A stretch of 64,000 nucleotides of DNA from Pedobacter chitinilyticus (GTDB taxonomy: Bacteria; Bacteroidota; Bacteroidia; Sphingobacteriales; Sphingobacteriaceae), in assembly GCF_003313385.1 (NCBI RefSeq), contig NZ_QMHN01000002.1:630603-694602 (forward strand), in the 5' to 3' direction. The notes beneath the pieces were generated by a model. That model did not search any database. It was not told the DNA's origin and saw nothing but the letters and a program-made list of their open reading frames with translations. Below are positions 44,898 through 54,303 of this stretch, in pieces (position 1 is the first letter of the stretch; each line of letters opens with the position of its first letter). The translations under genes and the position numbers were made by a program.

Positions 44898-45443
44898 ATG
44901 AAATATTTAGGCAAAAAAATTCAACAGTACTTTCGAATCACTTGTATTAGACAAAATAAAAATATTTCAATTTTAAATCACAATTACATATCTCCATTTG
45001 TGCGCATCGAAACTAATTATGGAGGCAAAATTGATATTGGATCTAATAATGAGTTTTTATACGGTGTTTGCCTTATGACGTATGGTGGAAAAATAACAAT
45101 AGGAAATAACTGTAGTATCAATCCTTACACTATTATTTATGGTCATGGGAACGGCGTAGAGATAGGGAGTAACGTATTAATTGCAGGGCATTGTATGATT
45201 ATTCCATCCAACCATAATTTTAGAGACAACAAAGTACCAATCAATCAACAAGGGAGTACAAGCAGGGGAATCAAGATAGAAAATGATGTATGGTTAGGCA
45301 CAGGTGTCAAGGTTTTAGATGGGGTGACCATAGCAAAAGGGTGTATTATTGCTGCGGGGGCAGTAGTAACTAAATCAACTGAAGCTTACGGTATCTATAT
45401 GGGTGTCCCCGCAAAAAAAACAAAGAGCAGACTAGATGTATAA
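44898..45443 (+). CDS. Hexapeptide-repeat O-acetyltransferase (WbbJ/maa-like)
   Basis: 181 residues from ATG 44898; an ATG at 44874 in the same frame overlaps wzt by 16 bases and is also possible. Left-handed beta-helix repeats (IDIGSNNEFLYG, ITIGNNCSINPY, VEIGSNVLIAG), the acetyl-CoA site HNFRDNKVPI with the catalytic His in the preceding SNHNF, and the terminal GVPAKKTKS are visible. It probably O-acetylates a sugar of the polymer. First complete gene of the AT-rich part. Confidence 0.88.
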   Translation: MKYLGKKIQQYFRITCIRQNKNISILNHNYISPFVRIETNYGGKIDIGSNNEFLYGVCLMTYGGKITIGNNCSINPYTIIYGHGNGVEIGSNVLIAGHCMIIPSNHNFRDNKVPINQQGSTSRGIKIENDVWLGTGVKVLDGVTIAKGCIIAAGAVVTKSTEAYGIYMGVPAKKTKSRLDV

Positions 45444-46227
45444 ATTATGGAATAAGGCTATCAAGAGGATTTCTTATATTTTAACCCACAAGAAAACCCT
45501 ATCTGAGCAAACTATATTAGGTAACTTGAAAAGTAATGAGAATTATGTCAAAGAAGATAATGATTATTATTATTTAGAGAATACTGAATTTAGCTATCAA
45601 TTAAGAAAAAAAGGCAGTGATGTCAGGGTTCATAGGCAAATAGTTATTGAGAAAGAATATCAATCACTAATAGATTGCCTTATAGTTAATGACAAAAAGC
45701 CTAAGCTTATTGTAGATTGCGGGGCCAATATCGGTTTAACGGCTATACAATTTGCTCGAAATTTCCCTTATGCTCAAATAATATCTATCGAGCCCGATGA
45801 AATGAATTTTAGACAATTATCAATCAATACTCAAGATTTCCACAACGTCTACCCACTCCGAAATGCAATATGGACGTCGTTAGAAACCCTAAAATTAGAT
45901 AAAAATTTTAGAGATGGTGAGGATTGGTCTATTCGCACCGTAAAATCAAGCGACGACTTTTATCAAGAAGTACAAACTATTACCTTACTCGATTTGCTTA
46001 AAGAGCTAGGACAGGAAAAGATAGATTTACTTAAAATAGATATCGAAGGTACTGAAAAAGAATTATTTAAAGACAAAAACACATACAGATTTCTGGATAA
46101 AACAGAATGTATTGCTATAGAAATTCATGACGAGTGTGTCGACCGTTTAAATATATATAAAATTTTAAGAGAACATGATTTCACTTTGTTTAATTCAGGA
46201 GAACTGACAATTGGCCTTAGAAAGTAA
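45436..46227 (+). CDS. FkbM-family methyltransferase
   Basis: 263 residues. AdoMet loop LIVDCGANIGLTAIQFARN, IISIEPDE at the ribose-binding acid, and the family's terminal segment IDLLKIDIEGTEKELF. Members methylate hydroxyls of sugars or polyketides. With an ABC exporter whose ATPase has a sugar-binding domain, a methyl cap at the chain end would be one possible role (inference). Starts 8 bases inside the preceding gene. Confidence 0.87.
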   Translation: MYKLWNKAIKRISYILTHKKTLSEQTILGNLKSNENYVKEDNDYYYLENTEFSYQLRKKGSDVRVHRQIVIEKEYQSLIDCLIVNDKKPKLIVDCGANIGLTAIQFARNFPYAQIISIEPDEMNFRQLSINTQDFHNVYPLRNAIWTSLETLKLDKNFRDGEDWSIRTVKSSDDFYQEVQTITLLDLLKELGQEKIDLLKIDIEGTEKELFKDKNTYRFLDKTECIAIEIHDECVDRLNIYKILREHDFTLFNSGELTIGLRK

Positions 46228-47272
46228 ACCTGGGGTATCCATTATTGTTTGCTGTTACAATAGTAGTAAGAGATTACCAGAAACCATAAAGCATATATCC
46301 TCTCAAAAGGTTCCAGATGAAATTTCTTGGGAACTTATTATCATAAATAACAATTCGTCAGACGACACGAAAACTGTTGCCAAAGAAGAAATTGAGAAAT
46401 ACAAGGTTTTTGAGAACAGAAGTTTCATCATTGATGAATCAAGGCCCGGTTTAACTCAAGCCAGAGACACGGGGTTTAAAAATGCAAGATTTGAATGTGT
46501 CATAATGTGTGACGATGATAACTGGTTAAACTCAAATTATGTAAAACTAGCATATGAAATCATAAACCAGTCTCCGGATATTGGAGCAATTGGGGCTCTA
46601 GGGACGGAGTATTTAGAAGTCGAAAAGCCCTATTGGTTTGAACAATATAAAGCAACTTTTGCGGTAGGCAGGTTCTCTAATGTTAGTGGAAATATTACAA
46701 ACTCCAATAACGGCTTGTATGGTGCAGGAGCATGCGTTAGGCGTTCTGCGTATTTAAGCCTTGTCGAAAATGGCTTTACTCCTCTTTCATCCGATCGAAT
46801 AGGGGACGTATTGATGAGTGGTGGGGATTCAGAAATCTTTTGGGCTCTTGAATTAGCGGGTTTTTTCATTTGGTATGATGATAGACTTACCTTCACTCAT
46901 TTTATAAGCAAAAAAGCATTATGTCCAAAAAATTTCTTAAAGAAAATGTACTATGGCACACGGTCTGAAATAATCCTAAGGCCATATAGTTATTTAATGA
47001 AAAATAAATCTTTTATAGTTCGCTCATCAATAAAAAAAGATTGGCGGTGGTTATTCTTGGCACACCTGATACCCTTTTTAGCAAAAGGAAGATTCCTAGA
47101 TATCCTCATATTTAAAATAACTCAAAAGATAAATAATCGCATAGTGACATCGCATGTTGAGTACGGTAAAATTATTCAAATATTTACGGAAAAAAACTAC
47201 AATTTGGTACAATACGCAAATCTTAAAAATTCAAAATGGTTGAATCTGAAGCACAAATCAAGCGAAAAATAA
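46211..47272 (+). CDS. Glycosyltransferase family 2
   Basis: 353 residues. GT-A motifs VSIIVCCYNSSKRLPETI (8-25), IINNNSSDDT, and CDDDNWL as the DxD region. The C-terminal third contains KKMYYGTRSE and a hydrophobic stretch, suggesting membrane association. Translation seems to start at TTG 46211 inside the end of the FkbM gene; no ATG precedes the conserved N-terminus. Confidence 0.88.
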   Translation: MALESKPGVSIIVCCYNSSKRLPETIKHISSQKVPDEISWELIIINNNSSDDTKTVAKEEIEKYKVFENRSFIIDESRPGLTQARDTGFKNARFECVIMCDDDNWLNSNYVKLAYEIINQSPDIGAIGALGTEYLEVEKPYWFEQYKATFAVGRFSNVSGNITNSNNGLYGAGACVRRSAYLSLVENGFTPLSSDRIGDVLMSGGDSEIFWALELAGFFIWYDDRLTFTHFISKKALCPKNFLKKMYYGTRSEIILRPYSYLMKNKSFIVRSSIKKDWRWLFLAHLIPFLAKGRFLDILIFKITQKINNRIVTSHVEYGKIIQIFTEKNYNLVQYANLKNSKWLNLKHKSSEK

Positions 47273-48222
47273 TTTGTCTTACTCCGATAAAAAACGAAGC
47301 TTGGATTCTTGATTCTTTTCTTAAAGCTGCAAGTTTATGGGCTGATCATATAATTATTGCAGACCAAAATTCAATCGATAATTCAGTTGAAATTGCAAAA
47401 AAATATCCAAAGGTAAAGATAATACATAATGAAGAAAAGTCCTATATTGAATCTTCAAGGCAAAAACTTCTTATATCCGAAGCTCGGAAAATTGAAGGAG
47501 ATAACAACATTTTCATTGCTATAGACGCTGATGAGTTCTTGATAGATTGGCAGGAAAGTCCAGAATGGCAAACAATTTATACTTTAGCTCCTGGAACAAC
47601 AATTTGGATGGACTGGGTTAATTTATGCCCAGATTATGAAAGCATATTTTATTCTAGAGGAGGTAAAGCATTATTTGGCTACGTTGATGACGGTACTGAA
47701 CATGAAGGACTACAAATACATAGTTATAGGGTACCCTTTGACAATAAGAAACCACAGGTCAGGTTTTCAGCAATAAAAAATCTTCATCTTCAATATGCAT
47801 TTACAAATAGGTTAAAAGCAAAACACCGTTGGTACCAGTGCTTAGAAAGAATAAAATTTCCGAAAAAAAGTCGAATAGATATTTACCGCCAATATCATCA
47901 TATAGACTTACCGATAAATGATAAACAACCAATAAAAAAATATTGGTTACATAATAACAATATTTTTCCAGAAACTATAAATGGAAATCAGTTTCCTTGG
48001 TGGGATGACGAAATTTTATTCTTTTTCGAAAGAAATGGAATAGAATATTTTCAGAAAATTGCAATTTGGGATAGAGAGTGGCTTAAATTAAATCCAAATA
48101 TTTCCGACCCTAGAACTATATTTCAAAAAATAGTGCACCTTTGGTTAGCTAAATCTCAGTCCAATCCATTTTCTATCTACAATAAAATAATAAATAAATT
48201 ATTAAGATATATAAATTGGTAA
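47236..48222 (+). CDS. Glycosyltransferase family 2
   Basis: 328 residues. IICLTPIKNEAWILDSFLKA at the N-terminus, ADQNSIDNSVEIAKKY, and IAIDADEFL, a DxD motif typical of the subfamily whose members also resemble beta-1,4-glucosyltransferases. The acceptor is unknown. It overlaps the previous gene by 37 bases, the longest overlap in the operon. Confidence 0.87.
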   Translation: MVESEAQIKRKIICLTPIKNEAWILDSFLKAASLWADHIIIADQNSIDNSVEIAKKYPKVKIIHNEEKSYIESSRQKLLISEARKIEGDNNIFIAIDADEFLIDWQESPEWQTIYTLAPGTTIWMDWVNLCPDYESIFYSRGGKALFGYVDDGTEHEGLQIHSYRVPFDNKKPQVRFSAIKNLHLQYAFTNRLKAKHRWYQCLERIKFPKKSRIDIYRQYHHIDLPINDKQPIKKYWLHNNNIFPETINGNQFPWWDDEILFFFERNGIEYFQKIAIWDREWLKLNPNISDPRTIFQKIVHLWLAKSQSNPFSIYNKIINKLLRYINW

Positions 48223-48902
48223 ATAAACTATTTATAAAAAGTTGGCTTAAATTACTTAAGCTACACCCTATATCTGTGATTAAAACAATATATTTCAACT
48301 TCAGATTTCTCGATTTTCAAACAGCTCTACCACTTCCCTTCCTAATAGCTCGAAATGTAGTCGTAACATCAAGTATAGGTAAATTTATTTTAGAAAAAGA
48401 CATAGAAGCGGGTTCAATTAAAATAGGCTTTGGAAACGTTGGGATGTATCCAGAAAGTTTAACAAAGACTATCATTGAGCTAAAAGGAACTATACACTTT
48501 AAAGGGCCAGCAAATATTGGCCCAGGTAGCAAGTTAATTGTAGGAATGGGTGGCTTTTTAACTATCGGACCAGGCTTTACAATAACAGCAAACTCTTCAA
48601 TAATTTGTTTTGACAAAATTAAGTTTGGCAACAACAATCTAATTTCTTGGAACTGTCAATTTTTAGATACAGATTTCCATAAAATAGTTTCAAATGGAAT
48701 TCCATCAGCTTCAAATAAACCAATTGAAATTGGCAACCATAATTGGTTCGGATCTAATGTTTGTATCTTAAAAGGAACAAAACTTAATGATAATAATGTT
48801 ATTGGAGCAAATAGTACATTGAATAAGAACTATGATACATCTGAGAGTCTCATTGTTGGAAATCCCGGAACAATAAAAAAAACGAACATCAAATGGCAAT
48901 AA
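48216..48902 (+). CDS. Hexapeptide-repeat acyltransferase
   Basis: 228 residues. Left-handed beta-helix repeats run from about residue 70 (GTIHFKGPANIGPGSKLIVG, GFLTIGPGFTITANS, IEIGNHNWFGSNVCILKG), ending NPGTIKKTNIKWQ. The family is clear; the acyl donor and target are not. The likely start is TTG 48216, in an overlap with the preceding stop. Confidence 0.83.
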   Translation: MVNKLFIKSWLKLLKLHPISVIKTIYFNFRFLDFQTALPLPFLIARNVVVTSSIGKFILEKDIEAGSIKIGFGNVGMYPESLTKTIIELKGTIHFKGPANIGPGSKLIVGMGGFLTIGPGFTITANSSIICFDKIKFGNNNLISWNCQFLDTDFHKIVSNGIPSASNKPIEIGNHNWFGSNVCILKGTKLNDNNVIGANSTLNKNYDTSESLIVGNPGTIKKTNIKWQ

Positions 48903-50051
48903 ATGCTTAAAAGAATATTATTTGTACATGACCAAATACCAGGTCAAGGAATATCTGGAATGATTATTTTTTACAGACATTTCGTACAATTAACTGATTA
49001 TGAAATACATATATTAGTTCCAGACTATTGTCATTATGACAAATCTGATTTACCTCCTAATTTTTATATTCATTATTTTTCTCTTCGGAAAAAATATTGG
49101 CCACCTTTTAGAGAACAAAGTAGTTTATTAAGAAATATCCGAATAACCCAACTTTCAAAGTTAATAGTTAACAAACTAGACGCTATACAACCTTCAATTG
49201 TAATAACTGTACTCTATCATTATTTTGCTGTTGCAACTTTCAAAGCTTTGAAAAAACGAAACATTCCTCTTATAACTTTTCTACATGATAATTGGATGTT
49301 AAAAACAAATTCACTACACCTAAAAAAAGTCAGAAAAAAATTAGGCTCTAAAATAATAGAAAGATCAAATTTAAATCTATCTGTTACAAGGGAATTAATA
49401 AACGAATACTCTTCACATAGTAATGCTTCAGATTTATTTTATCCGATTCCTGCAGGTTTTACATATCCATATGCACCATCTAAAAACAGAATATTAAATC
49501 TCTTTTATGCAGGCACTATTGAGGAGCACCATTTCAAACTTTTTGAAAAACTTGCCGAAGAAATGAACAAATTGCCGCTCAAATTTTCTATTATAACCAA
49601 CAGCACTAACAAACTTGAGCATTTAACTGATATTCAATATGTTCCCAGTTTCAAAACTAATACCGAGGCAATAAAATACATGCATGACAATGCAGATTGT
49701 ATTCTCGTTAATTATGGTAGAACGTTTGATGAAAATCCATATGCCGCTACAAGCTTCCCAAGCAAATTTATTGAGTTTTCTCACTTAAGTAAGCCAATTC
49801 TAGCCGTAGCTCCTTTTAATAGTCCATTCAAAAATTTCTTAGAGAGTAAAAATTACGACTTATGTTGGGATGGCTATGATTTATCAGCGTTGGAAATAAT
49901 AGTTACAAAACTATTACAGCCAGACATTTATCTTGAATATGCTAAAGCAATAAAAAAAATTGCTTTGGAAGATTTTTCATCTTTTCATTTACAGAATAAA
50001 TTCAAAAACTATTTAATCTCCCTAGAAAAAAAAAATCAAAATGAAACATAA
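48903..50051 (+). CDS. Glycosyltransferase, GT4-like (GT-B fold)
   Basis: 382 residues. The N-terminal ILFVHDQIPGQGISGMIIFY and the donor-half pattern LNLFYAGTIEEHHFKLFEKL and SKFIEFSHLSKPILAV indicate a GT-B enzyme. The classical EX7E motif is not obvious: the region reads ATSFPSKFIEFSHLSK. Family assignment is therefore less sure than for its neighbours. It starts directly at the preceding stop (TAAATG). Confidence 0.75.
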   Translation: MLKRILFVHDQIPGQGISGMIIFYRHFVQLTDYEIHILVPDYCHYDKSDLPPNFYIHYFSLRKKYWPPFREQSSLLRNIRITQLSKLIVNKLDAIQPSIVITVLYHYFAVATFKALKKRNIPLITFLHDNWMLKTNSLHLKKVRKKLGSKIIERSNLNLSVTRELINEYSSHSNASDLFYPIPAGFTYPYAPSKNRILNLFYAGTIEEHHFKLFEKLAEEMNKLPLKFSIITNSTNKLEHLTDIQYVPSFKTNTEAIKYMHDNADCILVNYGRTFDENPYAATSFPSKFIEFSHLSKPILAVAPFNSPFKNFLESKNYDLCWDGYDLSALEIIVTKLLQPDIYLEYAKAIKKIALEDFSSFHLQNKFKNYLISLEKKNQNET

Positions 50052-50955
50052 AATTTCGATTTTGATACCGTGTTATAATGCAGCTGCATTCCTACCTGAA
50101 CTATTCGAAGGCATATCTAAACAAACTTGCCCGTTTGATGAAATAATATGCTATGACGATTGTAGCACAGATGATACAGCCAACGTCGCTAGAAGACTGG
50201 GTGCAAAGGTGCTAGTAGGAAAGATAAATCGTGGCCCAGCCTTTGCCAGGAACAGGATGATAGAATGTTGCGAAAGTGATTATATACATTTTCATGATGC
50301 TGACGATCTTATTGACGAAAGATTTGTTGAGATAATGAAGAAAAATATTGTTAATAAGAGTATGCAGCTTTTGTGTAATACTCACGTCCTCGACAGGACA
50401 GATCGTTTAAAAAATCTTGGAGACATAGTTTATACCGCACTAAATCATCAAAACGATCAACTAAGGTTTTTTTTAGAAAATATAGGGTTCGCAAGTATGG
50501 GATTATACAGCAGAAATGCATTACTATCAGTTGGTGGATTTAATGAAAATTTAAAAGGAAACGAAGATCCTGATCTTCACATCAGGCTCTCACAAAAAGG
50601 TTTTGTTTTTAAGTCCATAAAGGAATTCCTCGTTACGAAACTGGAACATAATGATTCTTTTTCACATAAAAACTGGTTTCAATGTTTATCTGATAAGTTT
50701 AGATGTTTAGAAAACTATTCTAAAATCCTAGATAAAAAATACTATCCTATACTTGCTTTCCAAGCTGCAGAATTATCAAAATACTTTTATCGAGAGGGTG
50801 ACAAAAATCTAAGTAAAAAAGCGAGAATGCTATCATTTAACTTAGGAATCCGAAATATCCAAACCTCTAATTTTTCAAAAATAATAAGCCGAATATTTGG
50901 CCCAAAATTTTATCTGTGGCTATATAGAAAAAGAGTTGATTTAAGACTTATATGA
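50041..50955 (+). CDS. Glycosyltransferase family 2
   Basis: 304 residues. ISILIPCYNAAAFLPELFEG (4-23), YDDCSTDDTANVARRLGAKV and HFHDADDLIDERF (DxD) are textbook GT2. A further segment NLKGNEDPDLHIRLSQKG carries the acidic ED catalytic-base motif. Overlaps the preceding gene by 11 bases. Confidence 0.92.
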   Translation: MKHKISILIPCYNAAAFLPELFEGISKQTCPFDEIICYDDCSTDDTANVARRLGAKVLVGKINRGPAFARNRMIECCESDYIHFHDADDLIDERFVEIMKKNIVNKSMQLLCNTHVLDRTDRLKNLGDIVYTALNHQNDQLRFFLENIGFASMGLYSRNALLSVGGFNENLKGNEDPDLHIRLSQKGFVFKSIKEFLVTKLEHNDSFSHKNWFQCLSDKFRCLENYSKILDKKYYPILAFQAAELSKYFYREGDKNLSKKARMLSFNLGIRNIQTSNFSKIISRIFGPKFYLWLYRKRVDLRLI

Positions 50956-51914
50956 TTAATCACCTAGTATCAATAATAATACCTTTATATAATGCAGAAA
51001 AATACATATCTGAAACTATCAGAAGTATTCTTAATCAAACCTATAAAAACTGGGAGCTAATAATTATTAACGATGGAAGCTCAGACAATAGCTTAAATGA
51101 AGTCGAAAAATTTTTTGATCATAGGATAAAAATCTTTTCAATTAGTAATTCTGGTGCATCAGTGGCTAGAAATATTGGATTAGCGAAAGCAAACGGGGGG
51201 CTTGTACAATTTCTAGATGCTGACGATGTTCTATCTAACGATAAAATTGAAATTCAAGTTGAAGCAATAAAAAACAATGCAAATTTCATTGCTGTATGTT
51301 CCACAGCACATTTTAGTGAAGATGCTTGCTTTAAGCACAGTAAACCAAATCCATACGAAGATGCATTCTTAACCTATTCGACGGTTCCATCGGACTTTCT
51401 AATTAACCTATGGGGTGGAAACGATGGAAAAGGGAGCATGATTCAACCAAACGCTTGGTTGATCCATAAAAATCTAATTGATAAGGTTGGAGGGTGGAAC
51501 GAAAAACTAACTTTAGATGATGATGGAGAATTCTTTGCCAGAATTATTCTAGGAAGTGAAAAAATTATAAAAACAGATGGGACCAACTTCTACAGAAAAT
51601 ATAGCAATAAGAATAATCTTTCTGGATTACGTTCCGAAGCATCATTATATAGTTTGTTAAATTCAGTTTTGTTAAAAAAAAAGCATTTACTAGAACGTGA
51701 TAATTCTCAGCCTGCAAAATTCGCAATTCAAAGAATGTTGTTTGATGTAGCACTATTATCCTATCCGAAATTTAATCATATAACAAAAATTGCATTTAAG
51801 AACAGTGTAACCCAAAATCCAAAGGATATTCAATTAGGTGGACGTGTAATAAATTTTATTGCAAATCATATTAGTTGGAAGATAGCAAGACATTTACAAA
51901 TAATCTTCAGATGA
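50952..51914 (+). CDS. Glycosyltransferase family 2
   Basis: 320 residues. VSIIIPLYNAEKYISETIRS (6-25), INDGSSDNSLNEV, QFLDADDVLSNDKI (DxD) and LDDDGEFFARIILG (catalytic acid region). Starts in an ATGA overlap with the previous gene. Together the two adjacent GT2 genes probably add consecutive sugars. Confidence 0.92.
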   Translation: MINHLVSIIIPLYNAEKYISETIRSILNQTYKNWELIIINDGSSDNSLNEVEKFFDHRIKIFSISNSGASVARNIGLAKANGGLVQFLDADDVLSNDKIEIQVEAIKNNANFIAVCSTAHFSEDACFKHSKPNPYEDAFLTYSTVPSDFLINLWGGNDGKGSMIQPNAWLIHKNLIDKVGGWNEKLTLDDDGEFFARIILGSEKIIKTDGTNFYRKYSNKNNLSGLRSEASLYSLLNSVLLKKKHLLERDNSQPAKFAIQRMLFDVALLSYPKFNHITKIAFKNSVTQNPKDIQLGGRVINFIANHISWKIARHLQIIFR

Positions 51915-53059
51915 CATTTTTCTTATCATTTTTCCAAAGTAAAAAAGAGCACCCGATTCCTGCATATAGCTTTTGGGAATATTACATCAAAAATGGCATA
52001 GAAGAAGCAGGTTACGATTGGATCGAAGATAAATTTATTGACTGGGCCGAGGGTTTAATATATGATGAAGACAGTATTGAATTAGCAAACTGGAAAGCAA
52101 TAGTATGGGAAAGAGCAATAAGTTATATAAAGAAAAGTAGGCCATCTGTTTTCTTGTCATACCTTTATCCAAAGCAAATAGATATCCAGGCAATTAAAGA
52201 AATTCAAAAACTTGGGATACCCTGTGTGAATTTTTTTTGCGATCATGTTAGAGACTTTAAGTCTTTACCTAAAGAATTCTATGTTTTCGATTTAAATTGG
52301 GTACCGGAAGTAGAAGGATTAAACCTTTATAAAAAAAACAAGCTAAATTATATCCACTTACCTATGCCTATGTGGGTAGATCCAAAATTCAGATTTATAG
52401 AAAATACTTTTAATAATGACGTTACTTTTATTGGTTCTAGAGATATACAGCGTACATTATTATTTAATAAATTATTAAATGATAATAAAAACGAAAGTAT
52501 TAAGATATATGGGAAAGGATGGTTCAAGAACGACCTGCATGTAAATAACTTTCCAAAAAGAAAAAATCTTGGAGAAAAAATCAAAAACCAAGCTAAATCA
52601 TTAGTTAAAAATGGGTTAAAACCATATTTAAGGTCTCTCTCTCAAAGAAATTTAAACATTCTTCCGTCGCTTGAAGTTCAAAAGAATATTTATGGTACCG
52701 TTAGCTTCGAAGAATATATAAAAATCACTAAATCCAGCTGCATTACACTTGGCATTAATCGCTATCCTAACATTAATTTTCCGCTACACAAGCCTCATAC
52801 TTATTCAAGGTTAAGAGATATAGAAGCACCAATGCTTGGGGCCTGTTACCTCACGGAAAAAGCAGAAGACTTGAATTATTTTTATCCTCACAATAAAATA
52901 CTGGTCTATGAGAATATAGATGAACTTAACGAAAAAATATCTGAGATAAGAGGCTATCGCAACAATGAAAGGTTTAATTATATTAAAAACATACAGGATA
53001 TTTCAATCAATGAACTTAGTATCCCCTGTTCCATTTATAAATTGAAAAGTAAATTATAA
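51911..53059 (+). CDS. CgeB-like glycosyltransferase family protein
   Basis: 382 residues from the ATG at 51911, in an ATGA overlap with the previous stop. The N-terminal half has VFLSYLYPKQIDIQAIKEI and VNFFCDHV, and the second half has VTFIGSRDIQRTLLFNKLL and TYSRLRDIEAPMLGACYLTE, the glycosyl-transferase-1_2 pattern of spore-coat CgeB-like proteins. The EX7E-like region reads RDIEAPMLGACYLTE. Sugar and acceptor unknown; one of the less certain calls. Confidence 0.7.
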   Translation: MTFFLSFFQSKKEHPIPAYSFWEYYIKNGIEEAGYDWIEDKFIDWAEGLIYDEDSIELANWKAIVWERAISYIKKSRPSVFLSYLYPKQIDIQAIKEIQKLGIPCVNFFCDHVRDFKSLPKEFYVFDLNWVPEVEGLNLYKKNKLNYIHLPMPMWVDPKFRFIENTFNNDVTFIGSRDIQRTLLFNKLLNDNKNESIKIYGKGWFKNDLHVNNFPKRKNLGEKIKNQAKSLVKNGLKPYLRSLSQRNLNILPSLEVQKNIYGTVSFEEYIKITKSSCITLGINRYPNINFPLHKPHTYSRLRDIEAPMLGACYLTEKAEDLNYFYPHNKILVYENIDELNEKISEIRGYRNNERFNYIKNIQDISINELSIPCSIYKLKSKL

Positions 53060-53061
53060 AT

Positions 53062-54303
53062 ATGTATATAAATACATTTTTAAAAATAAAACCTATTAGC
53101 GATAAAAGTCAGAGTGATTATGCTTTCAACACTTCATTAGAAGGCTTACGGGGAATATGTGCAATTGGTGTATTGTTGGCACACGGCTTTGCTAAATCTT
53201 GGTTGGATAAAAACTACAGTCCACCTAGTTTAATTCCATATTTTTCTTTCGGAAGTTTAGCCGTTTATATCTTTTTTATGCTATCTGGATATGTAATTGG
53301 CTTAACTGTTTTGAAAATGCAATCTTTCCAAACCCCAAGCTTTTACAAAAAAAGACTTATTAGGCTGTATCCTATCTATCTTCTTACTTTTCTATCTTTA
53401 TTATGGCTAGGTACAGATACAAGTACCTGGCAAACTATTGGCAACATGCTTATGCTCCAAAATTCAAGAGATTATTTTGGAATCCATATTCCTGTTATCA
53501 GTAATTTAGCTCCTATATGGAGCTTAAATTATGAAATAGTTTATTATCTTATTTTTCCAATAATTTTCTTTTTAAAACCAAATTTTATAGTTACAATATT
53601 AATTCTTCTAATTTTAAGCACGCTTGGTTACTATTCAAATTTCCCTACATTCATTGCAAATTACAGTATTGGTTATATTTTTTGGATAACTGGTTTAATG
53701 TTATGCTGGAAACTGCAAGAAAGTAAAGAAATTAAATATTCTGTTTTCAGTTATATCTTTCTATTTATTTCGAGTCATCATTTAGCCTACGGTGATATTA
53801 TATTTAAAATGTTAAAGTTAAATTCAGAAAAAGACCATGTATTAGGCCTTGGAATACTTTTTTATCTGCCATTATGTATTTGCGCTCTAGCTGATTTTTC
53901 AGGTAAAACATTACCCTTCAAGAAATTACTACTAGCAATTTCTTATGCATTGCCAGCTATTATATTTTGTTATTTGATAAATAGCAATAGAATTTTTGAA
54001 AATGATAGATGGATATCTTGTCTAATATTTTATTTATTATCTATACTGACATATCGGTTTTATAGTCCTCACAAGTTTATAATAAATGCTTCTGCTAAAA
54101 TAGGAGCTATTTCATATGCTTTATATATAACTCATTTACCTCTTATGCTCATCATAAAAAAATATTTCCCGTACAACGGTCCTTATTGGTACTGGTTAAA
54201 GTTCAGTATTTGGGCGAGCTTAACGGTGTTGGTATCATATGCATTAGAAAAGAAATTACAGCCGAAAATTGTTCAATTTTTAAGAGAGAAAAATGTCATA
54301 TAA
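53062..54303 (+). CDS. Membrane acyltransferase 3 family protein (OafA-like)
   Basis: 413 residues with about ten membrane segments. The N-terminus has the hallmark SLEGLRGICAIGVLLAHG with catalytic-type His41, then SVYIFFMLSGYV-like sequence (LAVYIFFMLSGYVIG). Family members transfer acetyl groups across the inner membrane onto O-antigen, capsule or Nod-factor sugars. The soluble C-terminal SGNH domain of some OafA proteins is absent. Immediately follows the CgeB-like gene. Confidence 0.9.
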   Translation: MYINTFLKIKPISDKSQSDYAFNTSLEGLRGICAIGVLLAHGFAKSWLDKNYSPPSLIPYFSFGSLAVYIFFMLSGYVIGLTVLKMQSFQTPSFYKKRLIRLYPIYLLTFLSLLWLGTDTSTWQTIGNMLMLQNSRDYFGIHIPVISNLAPIWSLNYEIVYYLIFPIIFFLKPNFIVTILILLILSTLGYYSNFPTFIANYSIGYIFWITGLMLCWKLQESKEIKYSVFSYIFLFISSHHLAYGDIIFKMLKLNSEKDHVLGLGILFYLPLCICALADFSGKTLPFKKLLLAISYALPAIIFCYLINSNRIFENDRWISCLIFYLLSILTYRFYSPHKFIINASAKIGAISYALYITHLPLMLIIKKYFPYNGPYWYWLKFSIWASLTVLVSYALEKKLQPKIVQFLREKNVI

